Assembly: GCF_013106755.1 (NCBI RefSeq)
Contig: NZ_WHPF01000006.1
Coordinates: 310,001 to 374,000 of the forward strand
Length of the DNA stretch: 64,000 nt
Direction of reading: 5' to 3'
Source of the DNA: Limnovirga soli
Lineage (GTDB): Bacteria; Bacteroidota; Bacteroidia; Chitinophagales; Chitinophagaceae
The position numbers and the translations under genes are program-made. The notes beneath the pieces were generated by a model. That model was not told where the DNA came from and ran no database searches. It worked only from the letters and a program-made list of their open reading frames with translations. Of the stretch, positions 44,380 through 53,900 are shown in pieces. Numbering within the stretch: position 1 is the first letter of the stretch; each line of letters opens with the position of its first letter.

Positions 44380-45507
44380 TTGAATTCTCTACTAACCATA
44401 TTCAATGATTTTGCCGCGCCTTTTCTGGGGTCTCACTACCGTGAGTTTAAATATTTATTTCTTTTTTATCTTGTAATTTCCTTTTTGGCACTTACTATTA
44501 CCTTATTTATTATAGTTATTTTCCATAGGGGTTCTAAAACTATTAAAGCCATAAGAGATGAAAAAGTATTTAAACTTTTTCAGTCTGTTATTACAACAGT
44601 AATGTTTTATGAACCGGATGATGTGCTTTACGAAAAAGAATTAAATCACTTTCAAACCAACTATCTCAATAAAGACAGGGCTAACAAGGATATGTTGATA
44701 GCTGAAATATTAAAACTAAACAGTCAATTATCAGGCGATATTACTATTAAGCTCCATGATTACTATATATCCTCGGGTTTGGTAAATTACTCATATGATT
44801 TACTAAACAATAAAAAATGGCATACCCAGGCAAGGGGAATAAGGCAACTATCTGATATGGCGGTATTGGAGGCTTATGATAAAATTGCAGCTAAAATAAG
44901 TACCGGAACCAGGTTGCTTAATCACGAAGCCCAATTAGGTATTCTGCGTATAAAAGGTCCGGAAGCCTTGAATGATTTTCTACATATTAAAACCTATTTG
45001 TCTGAGTGGCAGCAAATAAATATTCTTTCCATCATTGATAAATTTGAAAAAAACACATTCCCGGATTTTAGGCCATGGTTAAGCTCTCCCAATCATTCAC
45101 TTATTCAAATGGGAGTGAGATTAATTGTAAAATTTCAACAGGTAGATGCTATTGACAATTTAATATTGTTACTGCACCATGAAGATGAAAGCATCAAAAA
45201 AATTACCATTTGGGCTATGGGCGAGCTATTTGTTGACTCAGTAATACCTACACTGATTGAACATTTCGAGGAAAGTAGCGATAGCATTAAAATTGAAATT
45301 CTGCAAGCAATTTCAAAAATGGGTAATGATGATTGTTTAGCATTTTTAAAGGAAAAAATCACGAACAGCGATTTTAACATTAAACTGGAAGCAGCCAGAA
45401 GCATAAAACTACTATTTGGCATCAGCACTTTAAATGAACTGCAACCAGAAATGGAAGATGAAACAACAAAGCTAATTATTGAACAAGTAAAAACAGAAAA
45501 TCTATAA
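44380..45507 (+). CDS. Membrane-anchored HEAT-repeat protein
   Basis: This 375-aa protein starts at a TTG, 5 nt after the previous stop; no ATG exists before its only membrane helix (about 25-47), so TTG is well supported. The rest is alpha-helical with HEAT-like repeats (IKKITIWAMGELFVDSVIPTL, IKIEILQAISKMGNDDCLAFL, IKLEAARSIKLLFG; about 220-355). HEAT repeats form protein-binding arcs, so it probably recruits a cytoplasmic partner such as the receiver at the operon start to the synthase. Its stop overlaps the glycosyltransferase start by one base. Confidence 0.83.
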   Translation: MNSLLTIFNDFAAPFLGSHYREFKYLFLFYLVISFLALTITLFIIVIFHRGSKTIKAIRDEKVFKLFQSVITTVMFYEPDDVLYEKELNHFQTNYLNKDRANKDMLIAEILKLNSQLSGDITIKLHDYYISSGLVNYSYDLLNNKKWHTQARGIRQLSDMAVLEAYDKIAAKISTGTRLLNHEAQLGILRIKGPEALNDFLHIKTYLSEWQQINILSIIDKFEKNTFPDFRPWLSSPNHSLIQMGVRLIVKFQQVDAIDNLILLLHHEDESIKKITIWAMGELFVDSVIPTLIEHFEESSDSIKIEILQAISKMGNDDCLAFLKEKITNSDFNIKLEAARSIKLLFGISTLNELQPEMEDETTKLIIEQVKTENL

Positions 45508-46961
45508 TGGATAGAATTATCAGTTTTTTGGCAGATTTTTTTAATATTGGTATACTGGTATTTGGTATAACTATTTTCCTTTCCTATATAGTACTTAGTT
45601 ATATATCAATGCTGGCTTTAAAAAAGCACCTGCAAAAAAACAGTTTTCAAAATACGGTGCCTTTATTATCCTCACCGCATATTCCCGGAATATCATTAAT
45701 TGCACCGGCATATAATGAAGGTAAATCTATTGTAGAAAATATCCGTTCATTGCTCTCATTGCATTATGCCACCTACGAAGTAATCATTGTAAATGATGGC
45801 AGTAAAGATGATAGCCTCCAAAAAATGATCGAAGCCTATCACCTGGAAAAAGTGGTATTTGCTGTTAATGAACAAATATCTTCAAAAAAAATCAGGGGAA
45901 TTTATAAATCTGTTTTACCTGCATTTAAAAAACTAATTGTAGTTGATAAAGAAAATGGAGGAAAAGCAGATGCGCTAAATGCTGGCATTAATGTGGCTAC
46001 CTACAATTACCTTACCTGTATAGATGTTGATTGCGTACTGGAACAGGATTCACTTCTAAAAATGATAAAACCATTTTTAAACAATAAAAAAAGAGTAATT
46101 GCATCTGGCGGTGTAATCCGAATCGCCAACTCCTGTGTTATCGAAAATGGAAAACTGGTTGAAGTAAAAGTACCATCCAGTTATATTGCGCGAACCCAGG
46201 TTATTGAATACATGCGTGCCTTTCTTATCGGCCGTATGGCCTGGAGCCATCTGGACGGTTTATTGCTTATCTCAGGCGCATTTGGTATGTTCGATAAAGA
46301 AATTGTTATTAAATGTGGCGGCTATAATACCAAAACCGTAGGAGAAGACATGGAACTTGTTGTTCGCATGAGGCGCTATATGCACGATAATGAACTTATT
46401 TACAAGGTATCCTTTATACCGGATCCTTTATGCTGGACAGAAGCCCCCGAATCATTTAAAATTCTGGGACGTCAACGTAACAGGTGGACAAGAGGCACTA
46501 TGGAAACCCTTTGGATTCACCGAAAAATGATGTTTAACTCAAAATATGGGCTGCTTGGCTTCCTTAGTTTTCCATATTGGTTTTTATACGAATACCTGGC
46601 TCCTATTGTAGAATTTGTAGGCGTGTTTTTCTTCTTCATTTTTGCCTTATTAGGTATGGTAAACTGGCCATTTTTCTTTCTTTTATTGGCTTTTGTGTAT
46701 TCATTTGCCATATTTTTCTCTATGCTTTCTATTTTCTCAGAAGAATTCACCTTTCATCAATACACCAAAAAAACCGATATCCTTAAACTGGTATTAACTG
46801 CCTTTCTTGAACCCGTTTTATTTCATCCATTCATTGTCTCCAGCAGCGTACAGGGTAATATCGATTTAATAGACGGCAAAAAAGAATGGGGCGAAATGAC
46901 CAGAACCGGATTTAGCAAAAAAAAGGTAGTTACCAATGAGCCTGTACCATCGCCTCAATAA
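45507..46961 (+). CDS. Processive family 2 glycosyltransferase (polysaccharide synthase)
   Basis: This 484-aa inner-membrane enzyme has an N-terminal helix (about 12-34), a GT-A domain (about 55-300) and three to four C-terminal helices (about 340-440). Motifs are APAYNEGKSI, VNDGSKDD, ENGGKADALNAG, DVDC (metal DxD), GEDMEL and QRNRW (Q..RW of processive synthases). It resembles PgaC/HasA-type enzymes, which both polymerise and pass a polysaccharide through the membrane. It starts on the last base of the HEAT gene stop codon. The operon makes it the core of an exopolysaccharide machine. Confidence 0.92.
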   Translation: MDRIISFLADFFNIGILVFGITIFLSYIVLSYISMLALKKHLQKNSFQNTVPLLSSPHIPGISLIAPAYNEGKSIVENIRSLLSLHYATYEVIIVNDGSKDDSLQKMIEAYHLEKVVFAVNEQISSKKIRGIYKSVLPAFKKLIVVDKENGGKADALNAGINVATYNYLTCIDVDCVLEQDSLLKMIKPFLNNKKRVIASGGVIRIANSCVIENGKLVEVKVPSSYIARTQVIEYMRAFLIGRMAWSHLDGLLLISGAFGMFDKEIVIKCGGYNTKTVGEDMELVVRMRRYMHDNELIYKVSFIPDPLCWTEAPESFKILGRQRNRWTRGTMETLWIHRKMMFNSKYGLLGFLSFPYWFLYEYLAPIVEFVGVFFFFIFALLGMVNWPFFFLLLAFVYSFAIFFSMLSIFSEEFTFHQYTKKTDILKLVLTAFLEPVLFHPFIVSSSVQGNIDLIDGKKEWGEMTRTGFSKKKVVTNEPVPSPQ

Positions 46962-47002
46962 AAGCTCTACATTTTGCAGTAAAAAAATCAGGTAAATTAT
47001 TA

Positions 47003-47052
47003 GCCCGGCATAAGGTTAATAAGCACCTTTACTTGCGTCGCACTCTTGTACT
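47003..47052 (+). repeat. Dispersed repeat A, copy 15
   Basis: GCCCGGC, 20-nt spacer, CCTTTACTTGCGTCGCACTC, TTGTACT. Near-consensus. Confidence 0.9.
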
Positions 47053-47123
47053 GCAACAAAAAATGCAACAAAACCAGTTATGCAAATATGTTTTGTAATA
47101 GTATATTTATAAAAACAAAACAT

Positions 47124-47705
47124 ATGGGCAAAGGAAGACTAGAAGCTTTTAGCGATGGAGTAATTGCCATCATTATAACCATTATGGTATTAGAACTAAA
47201 AATACCACATGGAGATACGCTGGAAGCCATACAACCATTATTTCCGGTACTAATCAGCTATATATTAAGCTTTGTAAATATTGGCATTTATTGGAACAAC
47301 CATCATCACCTGTTTCATGCAGTACATCGTGTAAGTGGTAAAATATTGTGGGCCAATCTTCATTTATTATTCTGGTTATCATTAATGCCTTTTGTAACTG
47401 CCTGGATGGGTGAAAATCATTTTACCACACTGCCAGTGGCATTAATGGGTGTAGATTTATTTATGTGTGGGGTTGCCTACTTTATACTCACCAAAAAAAT
47501 AATTCACCTTCACGGCAAATCCTCTAAAGTGGCGGAGCTTATTGGCATTGATAAAAAAGGGGCATATTCTGTGCTGGCGTATTTTACAGCCATATTTACT
47601 GCATATATTCATCCCTATATTAGCCTGGCTATTTATGCATTGGTAGCAGCTATTTGGTTTATTCCCGACAGGCGTATTGAAAATAAAATAGGTGAAATTG
47701 AATAA
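47124..47705 (+). CDS. TMEM175-family (DUF1211) potassium channel
   Basis: ATG 47124 (MGKGRLEAFSDG) gives 193 aa; an upstream extension reads a repeat tail and is unlikely. The RxxxFSDG motif at the start of the first helix defines the family. About six helices follow, with HHHLFHAVHRVSGKILWANLHLLFWLSLMPF in two of them. Bacterial TMEM175 proteins form tetrameric K+ channels. It stands alone between two repeat copies. Confidence 0.92.
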   Translation: MGKGRLEAFSDGVIAIIITIMVLELKIPHGDTLEAIQPLFPVLISYILSFVNIGIYWNNHHHLFHAVHRVSGKILWANLHLLFWLSLMPFVTAWMGENHFTTLPVALMGVDLFMCGVAYFILTKKIIHLHGKSSKVAELIGIDKKGAYSVLAYFTAIFTAYIHPYISLAIYALVAAIWFIPDRRIENKIGEIE

Positions 47706-47743
47706 GCCAGCCAATCCAATGTACAAATTCCCTGCTGCTACCT

Positions 47744-47781
47744 AACCCGAACGATGAACCGAGCGTGGCAAGTAAAGCCCC
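47744..47781 (-). repeat. Dispersed repeat B, copy 4
   Basis: AACCCGAACGATGAACCGAG, then CGTGGCAAGTAAAGCCC. The outer GCCGGC element is not preserved (AGCTGG instead). Confidence 0.82.
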
Positions 47782-47946
47782 ATCATTGTGGCTTAGCTGG
47801 TGTCATACATTAAATTAGGATAAATGGTAATAGATTGTAAGAAAGTAAGCTTATTCTTGCATAGCTATCTAATACTGTTTTTTGAAACCTGTTAGCTTTA
47901 TCAATCGGCAGTAATAAAAGATGGTGGCTAACAATAGCAGGTATTT

Positions 47947-50900
47947 ATGAGAAAAAAGGCATTCCCGGGTAGGCGAATTTTATGGATTGTAATGTGGGTT
48001 TGCCTGCTACAACTACTTGCGCAATACAGTCAGGCGCAAATGAGGTATTTAAACCTTGATACGCTAAAAGATAATAACAGTATTAAGAAATTTTGTTTCT
48101 ACACTCCCAACGAAGGGTATATTGCGTCGCAATATTGGTTAGGTTACACAACAGATAGCGGACACACTATTACAAAAAAATACATAACCATCAGCAACGT
48201 TGATTATAATGGTTACGCTGTAAACCTCACTTTTGGCTTTGGTATAAATGGCATAAAAGCATTTTCTAAAAACAATATTGTAGTCTATGGACATTATGGT
48301 TTTGTACCAGCCATTTTAACATCAACAGATGGCGCCAATACATTCAAACTTATTTTTTTATCACTTTATTCAGAACTTGCCTTTAACGATGGGATAAAGG
48401 ATATGGCATTCCCCGAAAATGCCAATACAGGTTATGCAGTGGATGCAGACAGAATTTTAAAAACTGCGGATAAGGGGAATAGCTGGTTTACAATTAGGAT
48501 AGAACCGGAAAGTTATTTTGAATGCCTAGAACCGGTTGACAATAATAATGTATACACTTACAACCGGCAATATGGTAGTGTTAAATTGCTAAAAACAAGT
48601 AATGCAGGTAGCAGCTGGCAGCAATTAAACATGCCTTTTGGCAACAGAATAAATAGTGTGTCATTTATTACAGCAAACACGGGTTGGGTAAACATTAATG
48701 AGAAATTATACAAAACGATAAATGGGGGTGGTAATTGGTCGCTGGTAAACGATTCTGCTATTGCACCATTTTATTGCAATAAAATGAAATTTATTAACGA
48801 TACCCTGGGCTATGCTATAAATGGGCTATTTGAAGTTGTTAAAACAACAGACGGAGGTAAAATTTGGGAGCGTTTACCCAGAGATAATAGCTACACTTAT
48901 CTGTATTTCATATTCGAAGACCTGCAATGTTGGGATGCAAACCTATTATGGGCAGGAGGCGGACATGGCTTTATGGAAATATCCAATAATGGGGGTGGTA
49001 AGCCAATACCAAAAGCCTATTTTACTATAGACACCGCTAATTTGTATAATACCAATACCGTACACTTAAACAATTACTCCAAAACCGGTTATACCTACGA
49101 ATGGTATAAAAATGATACACTGATAAGTACTGATTATAATTCCAGTTATCAGCACGACAATCCATACCAGGAAACAGATACCATTCAATTAATTGTAAGC
49201 AATAGTTCTGGGAAGGATACTTTAATTCAATACCAGGTTTTTACGCTTCCTCCCCCGCCCCCGCCACCTTATACCGGATGGGTACAAAAGCAAACAAATA
49301 TTAATGACAATCTACTCGATGTTCGCATTATAGGTACCTATGGAGTGATGATTGGCGAGAAGGGAATTTATACCACCACCACTGGCGCAAATAACCCAAA
49401 TGGCTGGGCAAAATATACTATTACTGGCAACAACAGTGATAGCTTATTATTGCTGCATACCAGCTTTAAACAATTAAGCTTTAATGATGTGGTTTCTATT
49501 TTTTATGCATGTGGCACAGATACTGTAAATAAGAAAGCCATACTGCTAAAAATTGATTTAACCAATGGAAGCTATGCCTTTCTATATAAAGGTGAGCCCG
49601 GCACAGCATTTAATGCAATGACCTACACCACTGAATATAGCTTTTACAAAGGCAATTTACTGGTAGTAGGCAATAATGGGTTGTGTGTAAATTACAATCT
49701 TGAGAATGACCAGGCTATAACAACTGTTTTGGAAGGAAATGAAAACCTAATTGGAGTGTTTAACAGGTATTTTAATGCACTACCAACAAATATCGGGGTT
49801 ATTTCAGCCAACAATTTATATGTTGCCAGTAGAGATTTTGCATTGGCATATACCAAAAAACTAAATAAAACCATAAAAAATGCCATTAGTGGCAATAGTT
49901 TATATGATTACGAATTAGCTGATAAAAAAGTATTTGTAACTATTTCCGATTATAGCTACTATGGCATTGATAGCATAAACAGAATTAAAGACACCAGCAT
50001 TATTTATAATACCATTTCAGATGCACAATATGGTAGTCAGAAATTTTTGGCCACCAGCAAAGGCGTTTATAAAATAAATACTATCAATGGCGGCAATTTA
50101 AATGGATATGAAACGATTGAATTACAACCTGGAAGTGCCGGCAAATTCATCAATAAAATATGGTTTAAACAAAATCCGGCTTATGATACCGGATATGCCG
50201 TTGGTAAAAATGGGGTATTGTTGGCAACTGACAATTATGGTGGGCCAACGGTACCATACGCGGATATATTAACAGGTGGAAATTGCCAGGGAGATTATAG
50301 TTATTTGGCAGGTGTACATGGCACAGGCTATATATGTAAGTGGTATATAGATAACAAATTAGTTTCAGAAGATTGCAATATAAACGGGGTGCTTATACCA
50401 GATGCTGGATTTCATACTCTTCGCTATGTGGTTAGTAATATATATGCATTGGCTGATACGTCTACTAAACAAATCTTTATAAGCGTGCCCCCAGCAACGG
50501 GATTGAAAATTATGGTAACAGATAGTGTGCTTTGTAAATCAGAGCCTGCATTTATAACCATCCAAAATAGTGAAAGTGGATATGAGTATGAACTTATCGA
50601 GGAAAGTACCGGAAAATCATTTGGCAAAATAGCAGGAAGTGGTGGTACAATCACTTTAAAAAGTACACCTGTTTCAAACACGGCTATTTTCTATTTGCTT
50701 ATCACCAGCAGCAATGGAGGATGTGCAATAAAATCCGACAACCGGTTTAAAATAATAGTAGAACATACCCAATCCAGATTTGCCAATGAACAAATTAATA
50801 TTGTTGAAGGCGAAAAGTTAAATTTTTATCAACGATCTTTAGAAGCCAGCCATTTTGATTGGCAATTTAATGAAGATGCAGGTATTACATCTTTTAATGG

Positions 50901-53900
50901 GGCAAATCCAAAAGATATCTCCTATCCTTCATCGGGTCAAAAGACATTAACGCTAATTAGTAAAAGTGAAGCAGGATGCACTGACACATTGAATTCAAAT
51001 GCCGTTTTTGTATATAAAAAACCTATGCCCGACGAAACTTGTTATATACAGAATATAGATGATAGTGATTTTAGTTATTACCCCCAATCTCCTGTTGCAT
51101 TTCAAAAAATACAATTAAGTACAAATAATAATTATTTCATTACCGGTGCGGGGAACAATCCTTTACTCAAAAGCAGGCATGGAAATACTGTTCAATTTAA
51201 ACAATCAGGTATATCTTACCTAGCAAAATATTCTACTGATGGTGTGCTTAAATGGTATAATTATATTAAACATGGTAATATCAGCGCCGTAACTGAAGAT
51301 AAAAATGGCAATATATATATAACAGGCTCTCTGCTCACAAGAGATTATTATTATTTTAATAACGGAGATTCAATGCATATTGCTGCATTACTTGGAACAG
51401 ATTCTACCATTGATTATTACGATAAATACAATGGCTTTGTGTTAAAAATGGATTCTACAGGTAAGTATTTGTGGCATTCCATATTTAATGATCCCAGCGA
51501 AATAAATGATTACGGCTATCCATCAATTAACGGTGGCTCAGTAAATAGTTTAACAATAAAAGATAACAATATAATATTAACAGGAGGATTTGGTTCCCGT
51601 TTGGCCTATAGCAGAAACGGAACAAGTAAAACCCTTTATGATTTTGCTGACTCTTCCGGGTATTATACCGGGTATTATTTTGTAATGAAAATAGATACGG
51701 ACGGTAATTTTATCTGGAGTTCAGCACTCAAACACAATACTGTAAACGCAAGTGAATTAAACAGTGTTGCGATAGACAATAATGGCAATGCTTACTGCAG
51801 TGGCTATTATGAAGTAGCATTAACCCTTTACAACGCAGATGGTTCCCAATTTGGATATTTGAGAGGAAATACTGCCTATTTCAGGGGATTTTTGCTGAAG
51901 TATGATGTAAACGGAAAAATTAAATGGTATAATGAACTTAAAACAGGATACATATATGGTGATGCAACTTTACGTAATGTAACAGTAGATAATGCCGGCA
52001 ATGTATATGCAACAGGTTCAGCAAGGGGAAGTTATAACGATGAACAAATTGTGATTACCAGCAATAATGGAACACAGGCATTTGACAGTTTAAATACCTA
52101 TCTGCTTATAAAATTTGATACAAATGGAAAATACATTTGGAGTGCAGGTTCAAAAGGAGGTTATTATGGTGGCGGCAACTATGTGCTTGTAAAAGACAAT
52201 CAGGTTATTACACTTGGAGCTATATCTAATAATGGCATCCCCGAAACAACTTATGCAATGACATCCGCAAATCGCACTGCAGATTTTTTAACTATCGGCG
52301 AAGCAGAATTTTTTGTGGGCACTTACAGTTTGGATGGTCAACTAAAAAGGATTGTAAAAAGTGGAAATGGGTTCGGAGGTCATGTAAATGCCAATAGCTT
52401 CCAAATAGATAATTCCAACAATTATATTATTGGTGGGGTTATTGATAATTATGGTGGTGGAACCAGTAACTACAGCATTTTTGGTAATACATTAAACACC
52501 AATGGCATTGACGCATTTTTCACAAAAACCAGCCCTGACTTTTGTGCTTCTGATATACAACCAATTGCAAATGCAGGGGCTGACAAAACTGTTTGTGGGG
52601 GTAGCACAGTAACATTGGGTACAGATAGTATTCCCGGAAGTATCTATACCTGGACATCAAAACCAGCAGGCTTTTCTTCGTCCTCACCCACACCCAAAAT
52701 AACTGCTTTAGATACAACTACATTTTACTTATCAGTAACAAATGCTTCAGGTTATTTTGCAAGAGATTCTGTAACTATTGCCATTGTGGGGTTTGCCATT
52801 GCCGATGCAGGTAGAGATACTATTATATGTGCTGGTCAGCCATTAACTATTGGCACCCCGGCTACAGGAGGTGTTTATTCATGGACATCGAATCCTGTTG
52901 GATATTCTTCTTCAGAAGCCAGCACTACTATTAAGCCAGACAGCACAACAATATATTACCTTTCTGTAAGCAATGGAAGTTGCAGTGCAACAGATAGTAT
53001 ACAGGTAATCGTAAATCCTTCAGTAGAAATTGTAGCTATAAATACGCTTATATCAACTATTAAATGTGAAAACGACGGAGCGCAATTCCAGGCTACTGTT
53101 ATCCCGGCAGATGCCAAAATAAAATGGCTGAATAATGGGGTTGAATTTTTTCCAACTACACCAACTGATTATACTTTCTTGAGCACCGAACCATTTAACC
53201 TAAATGATGAGGTAAGTTTTATTGCCACACCAAAACCAGGTTCTGGCTGCTATACTTCGGCACAAAAGCAAAGTAATATTATTAAATCAACCGCCACACC
53301 TGGCGTGGAAATATCAGTAGCAATAACAGCTTCTGAAAAAACCATATGCCCCGGTACCCCTATTACATTTACAGCTATCCCCAATAATGCGGGTACTGAA
53401 ATAACTTACGAATGGTTTTTAAATGGATTAACAACAGGATCCACCAGCGACACCTTTACTTCTTCTACACTCAATAATAATGATGAAGTTCTTGTAAGGA
53501 TTACTTCTAATTTACCTTGTGCAGCACCAAACCCTGCTAACAGCAATACCATCGTTGTTAAAGTAGGCACTATTGATAAACCTACTGCTACAGTGATTGC
53601 ATCTGATACTGTGCTTTGCGGTAAATCATTAGTAACTTTTTCTGCTTCATGTGATGCATCTGCTTTTACAACACAGTGGTATAAAAATGGCATACCAGTT
53701 GCTACTGGCAATACATTTACAACAGATGCCTTAGCAAATAATGATAAAATTTACGCAGTAGTAATTGCTTCCACCGGTTGCTTTAGTGCTTTCTCAGATA
53801 CCAGTAATACAATTAATATAACCGTTAAAGAGCCCATTACACCGCAAGTTACTATTGGCACCACAACTACTAACGTATGCCAAGGAGCAACTGTGCTATT

